Assembly: GCA_000750105.3 (NCBI GenBank)
Contig: JPHH03000095.1
Span: 17,634 to 81,633, forward strand
DNA from: Tolypocladium sp. Sup5 PDA-1
Lineage: Eukaryota; Ascomycota; Sordariomycetes; Hypocreales; Ophiocordycipitaceae
DNA: 64,000 bases
Direction: 5' to 3'
The notes below the pieces were generated by a model. It was not told the DNA's origin. It was given only the letters and a program-made list of their open reading frames with translations, and made no database searches. Below, in pieces: positions 26,002 through 35,967 of the stretch (its first letter is position 1; each line of letters opens with the position of its first letter). Position numbers and translations under genes: made by a program.

Positions 26002-26400
26002 GCCGACTTTCTCGGCATAACGACGCTCTTCGCGCTACCCGAAGAGGGCCATAAAGTCAAGTAAGGATCCGTCTTCTAGCGACGGCGTGTGCTAATTATC
26101 CTAGTATCGTTGCTATCTCGGGCCTCGGTAGCCATGCGTTCGGGTCGTTTAAGGATAGAGGTGGGGAACACATATGGCTACGAGACGTTCTGCCGCACGA
26201 TCTCAGGAGCGAGGGTACCGACAGGCCGATAGCGCGACTCATAATATATAGATATGAGTCGGCGGTTACGGAGAGTTAAAGCATATAAATTTAGAAGACT
26301 TAGCAACGGCATTTCATAATAGTCCGTTAGCCTCTTCTCCATAGACAAAGCCTATCCTCTTCATTACCCATAGCTTAAGGGGGCTAATTATAACAAGGGC
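26002..26400 (+). pseudogene. alpha/beta-hydrolase N-terminal domain of NLR-type fungal protein (fragment)
   Basis: Pieces in three frames follow the order of the serine-hydrolase domain at the start of many fungal NLR-like proteins. ADFLGITTLFALPEEG is at about 26.00 kb, ISGLGSHAFGSFKDRGG with HIWLRDVLPHDL at 26.11-26.2 kb, IYRYESAV near 26.25 kb, and LEDLATAFHNSPLA then ILFITHSLRGLI at 26.28-26.39 kb. The last corresponds to the nucleophile elbow GHSLGG, with the Ser at 26372 kept and Gly changed. Family members hydrolyse lipids or act as signalling domains. Only the N-terminal domain is present; the expected NACHT part is missing and the frame passes straight into the ligase remnant. Confidence 0.6.
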
Positions 26401-27380
26401 CCTAGGGAGACTGGACGCTCGGGATATACCTATCCAGGATATGGGAAATCCTTGGGATGAACTAAGGGAAGTACTATAGCTATAGGTTAGAGTCATGATT
26501 AGGCGGCTAGCGTATAAGAAAGCAAGGAGTATTAGGCATCTACTTAGCTAGCTTAAGGCGAATAAGCATAGAGTAGAAATACGATAGAGAATATTACCAA
26601 ATCCATATCGACCTTAGCAAATCCGGGCATTAAGATATTCTCGAAGAGTAGGAGGGACTCTACTATCGACCGCATAGGCCTTTATCGCCCGTTGCGAGAC
26701 AGCCTCGAACTTAGCATGGCAGACTATAGGATTAAGAAATAATATATACGGGAAGGAGAGTTACTAGTATGGAACGACGATAGTGGGAGAATCGAACCCT
26801 TCTATAAAATCCGCAAACACGTTAGACGATTAGGACGGCTTCTTAGAGCGGCCCAAGACTCACCCGCCGATATAAATAAACATCTTATAATTATATTCTA
26901 TGATCTTCTCGCCGATATCGGATTCCGCGAGGTACTTGCATTCTCCTTAGTTAATGCTACTAAGTAGCTTACTAAAGTATTCGCACGAGCTATTATATAA
27001 CGGTGGGAAGGACTAGTGCTGAAAGGTTATAACGACCCTTACTTCACCTCTAGTTATAGCAAATCATTCATCAAGCTCAAGAAAGACTATATTCCAGGCC
27101 TCGGTAATACTACGGACTTTAATATCGTCGGCGGAAGCTATAGCGCGGAAGATAAGCAAGAGATAAGAATTAGCAAGCTCTAGTAGACTTTATTTTATAT
27201 CGGATACCTAGATAATAAAGATAAGGTCTGCCGCTTTAATGCTAAGCCAAAATTTCGTATTATCGATATTATTAATAGATATAGCATCTCGAAAGACTAT
27301 ATAGTATATCTTAACTAATATAGATACTTCACGCAAATTCCCTTCGTTAAGTCTACGCTAGATTTTAACTAGTCTTAGAG
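26400..27380 (+). pseudogene. ATP-dependent DNA ligase, catalytic core remnant
   Basis: Signature motifs appear in order. MIRRLAYKKARSIRH lies before motif I; KYDRE at 26577-26591 has the adenylated Lys kept and the Gly of KYDGE changed. IFSKSRRDST, then EGELLVWND (from 26752), FYKIRKHVRRLGR, WEGLVLKGYNDPY (motif IV, from 27004), FIKLKKDYIPGLG (motif V, from 27068) and an OB-like tail with NIVGGSYSAED and CRFNAKPKFRI follow. The arrangement is that of the fungal ATP-dependent DNA ligase-domain proteins that are distinct from the replicative ligase. One frameshift lies just after motif I. The N-terminal DNA-binding domain is absent; the readable frame is continuous with the hydrolase fragment upstream. 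Confidence 0.75.
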
Positions 27381-27629
27381 CCTAATCGCGGACTACGCCC
27401 GAAGGCGTTGTTTAAACATCCGTTTATAGTAAAACTTATAAGAGTATAATATATTTCCTAAGTTTTATTATAATCTCCTCAAAGCCTATACTATATAGCG
27501 TCCGTTTTTATTTTACCTCTACGTTTTCTAGCTCTACGGGGTCTCGTAGGGTTTATTAGCTAGCAAACTTAAAGGCTATTCTCTAAGTATTCTAAGTCCT
27601 ATCTACGGCGGCTAAAGCAATGCCTGCTA

Positions 27630-27760
27630 GCACGAGGTATTCGAACGCGTGCAGACCCTCGAGGGCCACGGTAGCCAGGTTACCTCGGTCGCCTTCTCGC
27701 ACGACTCGGCGCTTATAGCCTTAGTTTTAGACGTTTATATAGTAAAGACCGGGTATTACT
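27630..27760 (+). pseudogene. WD40-repeat scrap
   Basis: A short frame reads FERVQTLEGHGSQVTSVAFS followed by HDSALIA. This is the start of a WD40 blade, as in the C-terminal repeats of fungal NACHT-WD40 proteins. Only one blade is recognisable before the frame dissolves. With the hydrolase fragment at 26.0 kb it may be the other end of one NLR-type gene, with the ligase remnant lying between. Confidence 0.55.
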
Positions 27761-29080
27761 ATATATATAATTATGCCGCTAAGGTTAAGTCTACTATCTA
27801 ATTTCCTAGGAAGGGCTTTAGTTTCTCTAGCTCAACGGTTAAGAGAACTCTACGCATAAACCCCTCTTTAGCCGTTCCTACCTCTATATAAGAGCCTCGG
27901 AGGCTACACGGCGTGAACCACTGTAGCTAAGCTAAAATAAAGCGTAGCCAAAACTAGTCTAGCCCAGAGACCAACGATAGGGATAGACAGCCATCACAGG
28001 GGTAGATAACTATAGGCGTTAATATAGCCCCACTTCTACCACACCCTCTTCTACTATACTATCTTATACTCCCTTGCCTCCTATAGATATATTTATATTA
28101 TTATTAGTCGTCTAAAATCGTATGATTTAGTATAGTAGGCTAAGAGCACTAGGAAATAATCTAGACTAGCTAACCGAGTCCCCTTAGAGGATATGCGATC
28201 CGCTTATAGCTATTCGCGGCGTTAACGAGATTTAGATTATATAAGGCGGGCAACCGCTTAGCCAGTTCGAACGTCTAGGTTAAAAGTCGTTTGCGCCGTT
28301 CTTTACTTCTTATATTCCTTTATGCGTCGTGCCTAGCTAACGTTATATTTTATCTACCTAGGCGGTCCTGTATTATAGGGCTATGGCGTATTAATAGCCC
28401 ATCCTTTATATATAACTACGATATAGAAGCCGCTTCGGTAGGTTAATAACGCCCCGTTCGCTATTGCTTTAAAATAGAATATAAATATGCTTGAAGATAA
28501 CCGATTCTAGCATTAGCTACGCATTAGTAGCGGTGGGTAGACCTCGTTTTACGAGCACTCCAAACCCTCTTTTAACCATATAAAAAAATATAGCTACTAT
28601 ATAATAGAACAGGGCGCCTCTAGAAAATAGTAGACTATAGCAAAAGTAATCTACAAAGACTCACTTAGTAGTAAATAGATAGTGACTTAATGCTACTTTG
28701 CAATTAGTTAGTGCGATTCTATTATAACGCATGGTGTCTGATCTATCCGCGACTAGAGGGCTTTCGAGCATAAGCGCGAAGTTAACGTACCGACCCAATA
28801 ACGGACGCCTCAATAGCTTCTCAATATCCATAAAACGCAATAATACGCCGCTATAAGGAGAAATAAAAAAAGACTTCGTTTCCGTTTATTTCAATATCTA
28901 AGTATCTACTCCTAACTATGCGCTGCTATTAAGTAGGCGTCCCCTAATAAAATTAGCTTTATCGATTGCAAACCAAGCCCTGCCCTTCGAAGTAGCTAGC
29001 AACCGCGCAGCGAGTATCGAATATTTTAGGGCTATATCCCGCTTTATCCGTCCTCCGCAACGCCCTAGCGAAGCGCACGG
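27761..29080. other. stretch without a recognised gene
   Basis: Decayed DNA with CpA depletion. No frame could be linked to a family. The last 100 bases before 29081 would hold the promoter of the F-box/ankyrin gene, but no TATA or initiator motif stands out. Confidence 0.4.
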
Positions 29081-31032
29081 ATGGCGTTCGCTAAACTAAG
29101 CCTCGACGTATTACTACTCGTAGCTAAGAGGCTATGTAACTTCGACCTCAACGCCCTATCTCGAACGAATAAGCAGATTCACATAGCGGCCAGCCATATT
29201 CTCTACACTCGCGATATATAGAGGGACCTTGTTATATCTATCTAATAGGCATTTTAGTAGGACAACGAGTAAACCATCGAGAGGGCTATTCGAACGAAAA
29301 TAGCCAGCAACGAGGCTAGTAAAGAAGCCTATAGAGAAATTACTATATCGCTTCTCGGACCGCTAATCCCGAGTAGATAGACTATCCTTACTTTTGCTAT
29401 CTAACGAGGCTAACTTAATATCGTTCGATTACTACTCTACTATAGATTTAATATTAACGAGGCAACGAAAGAGGGCTATACCGCGCTCTATATAGCTATT
29501 AACAAGGAGAAGGACGAAATTATCACGGCCTTATTAAATTCTAGACGTCGTTATACCGATACTTCGCCACTCTTCCTAGCATTAAGGAACAGGCGTTAGT
29601 AGGCTATCGAGGCCATGATTAGGCGGGGCTTCGAGGCAAATAAAAAGAAAGGAGAAGAATCGCTTCTCGAGCTTGCGATCAATCACTAGGAAGAAGAACG
29701 GGTTCGCCTGCTCCTAGAACTTAGTATCAACGTCGACTACCTAAGCAAAGATCGTAGTAGAACGCCACTTATGCACGCCGTCGCAAAAGGATAGGTTAGG
29801 GCTATGAAGTTGCTTTTATAAAAGGGTGCAAGCGTTAACTCTCGCGACTCTTATAGGACGACGCCACTGCTCGAAGCCGTCGTCTAAGGGCACGTTAGCG
29901 TCGTGGATACGCTGCTTTATAACGGCGCTAACGTAATATCACGAGATAAGCTCGGTAATTTTCCTCTTTTGCTTATAGCTTTGCATAGGAATGTTTAGAT
30001 TATTCATAGGCTTTTGAAAACCCGCGATATCGGCCTTGAATCTTATAGCATTAATAGCCGCACGCCACTCCTAAAAGCCATCGTAAGAGGGCACGTTAGC
30101 GCTGTTAACGCACTGCTTAATAACGGAGCTAACGTAACGTCACGAGACAAGTTTAGCGATATTGCTCTTTTGCTTATAGCTAGGTATAGGAATATTTAGA
30201 TTATTTATAGGCTCTTAAAGGTTCGCGGCGTTAACCTTAAATCTTTCGATACTCATAGCCGCACCCTACTCCTAAAAGCCGTCGCGCGAGGGCATGTTAG
30301 AGTCGTTAACGCACTGCTTAATAACGGCGCTAACGTAACGTCACGAGACAAGTTCGGCGATACTCCTCTTTTACTTATAGCCGGGCATGGGAACATTTAG
30401 ATTATTCATAGGCTCTTAGAAGATAGCGACGTCAACCCTAACTCTCGTAATAATAATAGTCGAACACTACTCTTAAAAGCTATATCCAAATAGCAACATA
30501 GCGTCATTAACGTACTCCTTAATTCGAACGTTGCTACTACATATATTAATAATTTCGGTTACATAGCAGTCTCTCTTCGAAATCCTTAGTAGGGAACGTC
30601 GCTAACCTTCTCCTTTAGAAAACAAGTACACCAAGCATATTTCTACGCCAAGCCGCTAAAATAGGTAATATAAAAATAGTTAATTACCTACTAAAAGCGG
30701 GTCTACCTCTAGATAAAAGAGACTTAGACGGGCGCATAGCCCTTTCGTAGGTAGCTTATCAAGGACACGAAAGAGTTATTGAGCTACTGCTCAAAACTAG
30801 GGCTATAGGCGTTAATTCAAAAGATCACAATAGCCAAACACCTCTTTTTTTAGCCGTAGAAAAGAACCATAGCCGCATTATTCGTGCGCTTGTGGGCGCC
30901 GGTGCTAACGTAGATCTAAAAGATAACTCGGGACGAACACTATAATAGTAGCAACGAGCCTTAAACCCAAAACCCGCTAGGGGACTGCCGCGACAGAGTC
31001 GAAGTAGGAAGCGGAAACTTCGAGCCGAATAA
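29081..31032 (+). pseudogene. F-box and ankyrin-repeat protein
   Basis: The ATG at 29081 opens MAFAKLSLDVLLLVAKRLCN and then FDLNALSRTNKQIH, a typical fungal F-box N-terminus (SCF ubiquitin-ligase adaptor domain). From about 29.4 kb ankyrin repeats follow: LNIVRLLLYYRFNINEA, GYTALYIAINKEKDEIITAL, RTPLMHAVAKG, then a 201-bp DNA repeat, and final repeats ending ALVGAGANVDLKDNSGRT. The frame is continuous from 29081 to about 30.59 kb, shifts once there, and runs to TAA at 31030-31032. About 650 codons in all, within the usual range. Stops are almost all TAG/TAA (for example before IIHRLL in each repeat). Such proteins are thought to recruit targets to an E3 ligase; the partner is unknown. Confidence 0.75.
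29840..30442 (+). repeat. three copies of a 201-bp intragenic tandem repeat
   Basis: The sequence CACGAGA(C/T)AAG recurs at 29940, 30141 and 30342, exactly 201 bp apart, within long similar blocks. The unit is 67 codons, equal to two ankyrin repeats. Phase boundaries are arbitrary. A diverged fourth unit may follow. Confidence 0.8.
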
Positions 31033-31389
31033 TATAAACGCAATTATTAGTCTAGAAAATAAGGCATAGGTTCCGCTCGTATCGCGTAGAACTTTATTCT
31101 AGTATACTCTCGTGGATTCTTACTAAGCCATTATCTATTATATTAGGTCCTAATATAAGAATTTCTAGTCCGTGCGCGCCTCCCTAATTAATTATTAGGT
31201 CCAAATATAAGAGATAGTAGCCCATATACACGATAATCCTATATCACGAGGCGTGCTTCTCTAGCCACTAGGGAGGCACTATTAGGGATAGCGCTCTCGA
31301 TATAATAGTCGCCGAGTACGAAGCGCATACACCCTTTACTACTCTAATATAGCGAAACTTAGCCGTATCGCTTATAGCCCTTAGCATTA

Positions 31390-32123
31390 TAGCATCTCAT
31401 CTCCCGGGACATAGGCCGCTCGCGATCGGGCTGGCTTTCTCATTATAGCAGAGACTATGAACTATTTGCAACTATTCTAGTTATATCCGTTAAAGTAGCA
31501 TCGTCTTCCTCGCCTATCGCGCCCGCCGCCTCGATAGCGGGTATAAATAAGAAGCGTGTTACCGTGTCGTTCCTTCTAGCCCCCATAAACACTCCCTACG
31601 GGGCTTGCTTAGACTTTATGCGAGAATCTCCGTTATTCTCTAGTAGTTCCTCGGCTACTAACGACGGGTCGCTCCGCGGCTTAAGCTCTATTTTTCTTCA
31701 TTAGCTCTCTTTCTCCTAACGCACTCTTTTCAATACTCGATTAAGTTTTAACTCTTCCGTTGCCTCTCTTTTAATTATCGCAGAGTAGCCCGTCGCTGCT
31801 ATTCTTTCTTTATAAGCAGTTCTAACTACATTTAGCTCTATCTAACTTTTGCCTACTCGGCCGCAATAAGAGCCCTGAGCCGGTCTAATCTTATCCCCTT
31901 AATCTCAAACTCTCGTCTTAGCGCAATTTATGGCCGGCTATAAATATCACGCAACTATTAATCGCGACCCCTCTAAATCTACGAGATAGATAACCTTCCC
32001 GGGACTACCTATATTATAGCGCGATATATCTCCGCTATATAACCGCTAGACGCTATATTCCGATAGCGTAGCACTATCAAAGACCTCGCGAGGTGCGTCT
32101 AGATATTCATCGCGTTATTTCAT
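31390..32123 (-). pseudogene. unrecognised gene, single intact frame with stops
   Basis: The minus-strand frame from ATG at 32123 (MK-RDEYLDAPREVFDS) runs through KVIYLVDLEGSRLIVA, a charged helical stretch (KREATEELKLNRVLKRVR) that looks like a coiled coil, and IKSKQAP-GVFMGARRNDTV, to about 31.39 kb with no indel. All interruptions are TAG/TAA, about a dozen in 240 codons. The low-complexity-free, soluble composition and conserved-looking C-terminal block (RFLFIPAIEAAGAIGEEDDA) suggest a real protein family, which I do not recognise. The natural end is uncertain. Confidence 0.45.
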
Positions 32124-32582
32124 ACTACGATAACCGCCGTAAACTCGAAGATCTCTCCTAGCCAAGCTACCCTCCGAGCCTATATAGATAGAGGCATATC
32201 AGTAAGTACCTATACCGCATAGAAAATTACGAGTGTATTATATAAGTAGCGCGAGCCGCCCGCGTTAACGAGATAGCTCCTCTATGTTACTATATTATAG
32301 TCTAGTATACCGTTACCTATGCCGGTATCCCGTAACGCCGTTTACGGCTATATTTAACGGATTTGGCAGCCTATAGTATTCTAGAGGTAGTTGGTTTAGG
32401 TAGTGCCGATTATTGCTTCTATTCTACGCGGTAGAGGTAGTTATTAGCTAATAACTTCGAAGTGCCTACTAATAGCAATCGTATTACAAGGGGCTCGGCT
32501 AGTATTTATTTAAAAAGCAGGTGCCGTGGTATATAGTATATTATCTATCTTTATTAATATCTACCTGCAGGCTTAATTAACC

Positions 32583-33563
32583 ATGCTTCTAGCTGCCTAG
32601 AGATATATCCCTCTCGAGATCCTTTAGCATATTGCCGCTCTTTCTAATATTCCTCCCAAGGTCGCGCACTCGCTTCGTTTTTCTCTTCTAGCGCACGTTA
32701 AGCAAAAGTATAGAGTATGGGGCGTAATTTTTAAAAGCTACGAGTGGGTAGATGAGGCTTTACGCGCTAGCGATAAACCTATTCTCGTTAGGTACGATTT
32801 ACATAAACTTTTAGAATATAATATAAGAATCTCGGAGCCCACGTACCTAGCACTCGTTACCTTATCTTTCGGATACTAGGCTTTATTAATAAAATGCCTA
32901 CGAGACTATATCATTCACGAATATAGACGCACGAGTAGCTATTATAATATTGCCTTCCATAACCATAATATCACGCTAAGCATTCGATATCTAAATGATC
33001 CCACACCACTAAAGCCCATTAATGTTAGGTGGCCTGAATTACTAAGTATATCTACCTCGGATAGTCGACGCTTAGCTTACTAGTTTTAGGGGAAGAAAGT
33101 TAAGAGCATAAACGACGTAGTTAGTCTAGGTAGAAAAGTAAAGAGTAAAGACTCTATTTCGTTAATTTATATAATTAGCGTCTTATATCCTAATAGTAAC
33201 TAGAGAGATATCTTATTCTATAGGGCTCTTATAGGGGATCTCTTTATCTAAGGAGACAATACTATAGAGTAGCGGTACTGCGGAGACTATAACCGTTACT
33301 TTTAAAGAAGATTATGCGGGGTTTTGCAAAGGCCGAGGATAGATACGTGCTAGGCCTATGCGATAAAGGGTCTGCTATTAGCACCCGATATCTTGCTTTA
33401 AGCCGCTACATAAGTTAAAATAAAGAACTCTCGACCTACTTCCGCTTTAGAGAAACCGTCACGGTATATATATCATATAGCTAGCTATAGTATCCGTGGC
33501 TCTGTTATCTACGGGTGGGCTCGTGCTATAGCGTACTCTAGGGGCCGAAAGGTATTAGATTAA
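32583..33563 (+). pseudogene. unrecognised 326-codon gene, frame intact, point mutations only
   Basis: From ATG at 32583 one frame runs 981 nt to TAA at 33561-33563. It contains twelve internal stops, all TAG/TAA, and no indel. The N-terminus (ILxHIAALSNIPPKVAHSLR) has the look of an F-box-like or helical domain. Then come KYRVWGVIFKSYEWVDEALR, an RYDLHKLLEYNIRISEPTYL region, and a C-terminal part with a possible zinc-binding segment RYCGDYNRYF in which Cys codons could have become Tyr. The family is not recognised. Frame integrity over 326 codons in such TA-rich DNA is good evidence that it was a gene. Confidence 0.55.
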
Positions 33564-33593
33564 TACCGGCTGTCCCTCGGATAGTTAAACGAT

Positions 33594-33606
33594 CCCCCCC
33601 CCCCCC
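33594..33606. repeat. poly-C run
   Basis: Thirteen C followed by GGGG, 30 bp after the end of the preceding pseudogene. A run of this length is a usual site of sequencing or assembly error. Confidence 0.8.
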
Positions 33607-34789
33607 GGGGTACCTAGAATTATCCTATAAGATTCTATACTAGTTAATTACTTAATATTAGGCTATAGCAGAGACCGGAAGATTATAAGATAAATTATTA
33701 AAGAACTTACACGAGGAAACTATAGAATACTTTAAACCGTAAACTATATCGTATACGTCTAGCTTTTGGACTAAGGATAGGTTATAATATCGGAACGGCC
33801 AGAATAACTCAATAGCCTATAAACTAGGCACTAGCCCTATAATCTCTAACAAGTGTTCAAAGCTTTACGCTAATTTTGCCCGTCCCGCGTCCTCGGCGTC
33901 CTTAAGCTCTGCCTTTACGAGGTCTAGCTCTCTAATAACCTATTAAGATAAAGTAACTTAAGTATAGCGCAAAAAGCTAATCGACTTATTAATAACTTTG
34001 AGATAAGTAGTATTCTTAATAAGCTAATACTTGCATGCCCTGCATAGATCGAAGACGTTATTGCATTCTCTATAGGGATCCGTAAGTATTATATTCATGC
34101 ATTATACGAGTAACTTACATTATAAGGCAGTATAGTCTAGCTTATTCAGAGAGCTTCTATACTTCTTAGATAAAGCACGCGACTTCTATAGCTTCTGCCT
34201 TTATAGCCGCCTCTATAGCCGTCTTTATAGCCGTAAGTCGGTACTTCTCTATAAGAGCAGGCAGAGAGCCTCCACGGGGTTATATTTAGATAATATAGTA
34301 GAGAGATATTCTTATAGATGTGTTAGATAACCTGTTAATCGTTTTACGGAGAGCGTTAATGTCTAGAGGGAGCCTTGCGAAATCCATGATAGCGGTTTAG
34401 GCTAGGACCGAGTACTACGGGAGCTTGGCCTTAGTTCTAGAAGGTCCCGCCTTATATAGTAGGGTCCGTTATAAGTGTTAGAATCTTTAAAAATAGGCTA
34501 CTTTCCTGCCGAATATGGCTTAATAGGTTAGATAATGCGAAAATGCGAGTTTTCTATAACGGCTGGTTTTGGACACGGTCGCAGAAATGCTATAGGTATT
34601 TTAATATTAGGAGACGCGCAAGAATTTAGATTCCTTACTATAACATAGTAGCGGTTTATCCTAATAGTAAGGCGGCTACTTATATTATATTTAATTTATA
34701 TAAACCGGTTCTGACTTATATAGGCGTTATCTTAGGCGCGGGTTATTAACCAATACAACTTCTCTATATATCTAACATTAGTGTAAAAA
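33607..34789. other. stretch without a recognised gene
   Basis: RIP-mutated sequence. Short repetitive phrases such as TTTATAGCCG(T/C) occur near 34.2 kb. I see no frame worth calling. Confidence 0.4.
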
Positions 34790-35391
34790 GATATATATCC
34801 TATATAAGAGATACGGCTAGGCGAAATCTATAATAAGGTTTATCGTCCTATTATAAACGGGACTAGGGTTTCGATTAAAATTACGATAAATACCGAAGTT
34901 AGCTAGTAATACGATAACTCTCTACGCATTAGCACCTTTAACTTAAGCCCGCTAACGCAATTTAAGTACGCATACATCCCTTCGCAACTCCCTACGGATC
35001 TATACTATAATATATCATACGTAAATGATATCGAACCGTAGCAGTTCTATAGCTATGGATTCGAACTTTAGTCGGGTTTAGTAGATTGCGTGCCTATATC
35101 CTATAGGCTAAATTACGACGCTTTCTATCCTAGCGTTTATAACTAGCCTTATAACAACTACGCAATAAAGGGATACTATAGTAATATAGAACTAAGTCTT
35201 ATTTTATATAGTAGCAATTAGATATAGATGCGATAAAACTTTACTCGCTCGGTACTCGTCGTTCTCGCAAAACGTACACCTTGCCTATATATTGCTTAGA
35301 ACAAAGCCTAATCTACTTTAGCCCCTTTTCGATACTTAATTCGCGATAATATATAAGAACCTGTCGATTAAGTTAGTTTACAGAGGACATA
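34790..35391 (+). pseudogene. unrecognised gene 3' part, next to the family-A insertion
   Basis: A frame on the plus strand reads VYRPIINGTRVSIKITIN, FKYAYIPSQLPTDLYYNISY, YRLNYDAFYPSVYN and RSVLVVLAKRTPCLYIA, with only TAG/TAA stops and no indel, for about 200 codons up to the retrotransposon. The composition (many beta-type alternating residues, few charges) suggests a beta-rich domain. I do not recognise the family. The family-A element is inserted at or just before its end: after removing the insertion the frame meets TAG within two codons. Confidence 0.4.
35387..35391 (+). other. target-site duplication of element A (left)
   Basis: ACATA directly before the 5' LTR, repeated at 43362-43366 directly after the 3' LTR. 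Five bp is the normal duplication size for Ty3/Gypsy integrases. Confidence 0.85.
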
Positions 35392-35824
35392 TGTTACGAC
35401 CCAGGCTAACGGGCCACGGGATGGGCCGGCTGTGCAGGCGCTAGTGCGGGCTGCACGGAACAATAGTCGGAACGATTAACCAATGAACGGTGGATCGGTG
35501 CGATCCACGGGATAGATCGTGCGATCCATTAGATAGATTATTAACGATCTATGGATTATTAGTAATCCATAGATCATAACGATCTAAGGGATCGTAGTAA
35601 TCCCTAGGAGCGGCAGCGATCTATTACTAATATATAGGACCCCCCAATTTCCTCACCATAGTATAGATACCTCGCTAGCTTTCAATAATACTCTTTAGTT
35701 ACGATCTACTATCCAGGACATTCGATCCATTACTATCGTAACAAGACTAGCCCAGTGCTACGCCCTAACCTCACCTACTAATATAAACCTGCCGGTTTAT
35801 CCCTTAGGAACCCAAACCGTTACA
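35392..35824 (+). repeat. family-A 5' LTR (433 bp)
   Basis: TGTTACGACC ... AACCGTTACA, with TG and CA ends intact. It keeps many CpA/TpG sites that are mutated in the 3' LTR, for example GTGCAGGCGC against ATATAGGCGC, so it is the least mutated part of the element. Confidence 0.92.
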
Positions 35825-35967
35825 CATTAAAAGCTCTTATTTAGAAGGTCATAGCGTTACCCTAAGCAATACTTAACACTATCGAAATAGCACCACTAAC
35901 TAAACCTAGATCGAGCACTAACCCCTAAGGGAAGGCACCACTACCCCCTATAAAACCTACCGATAAA

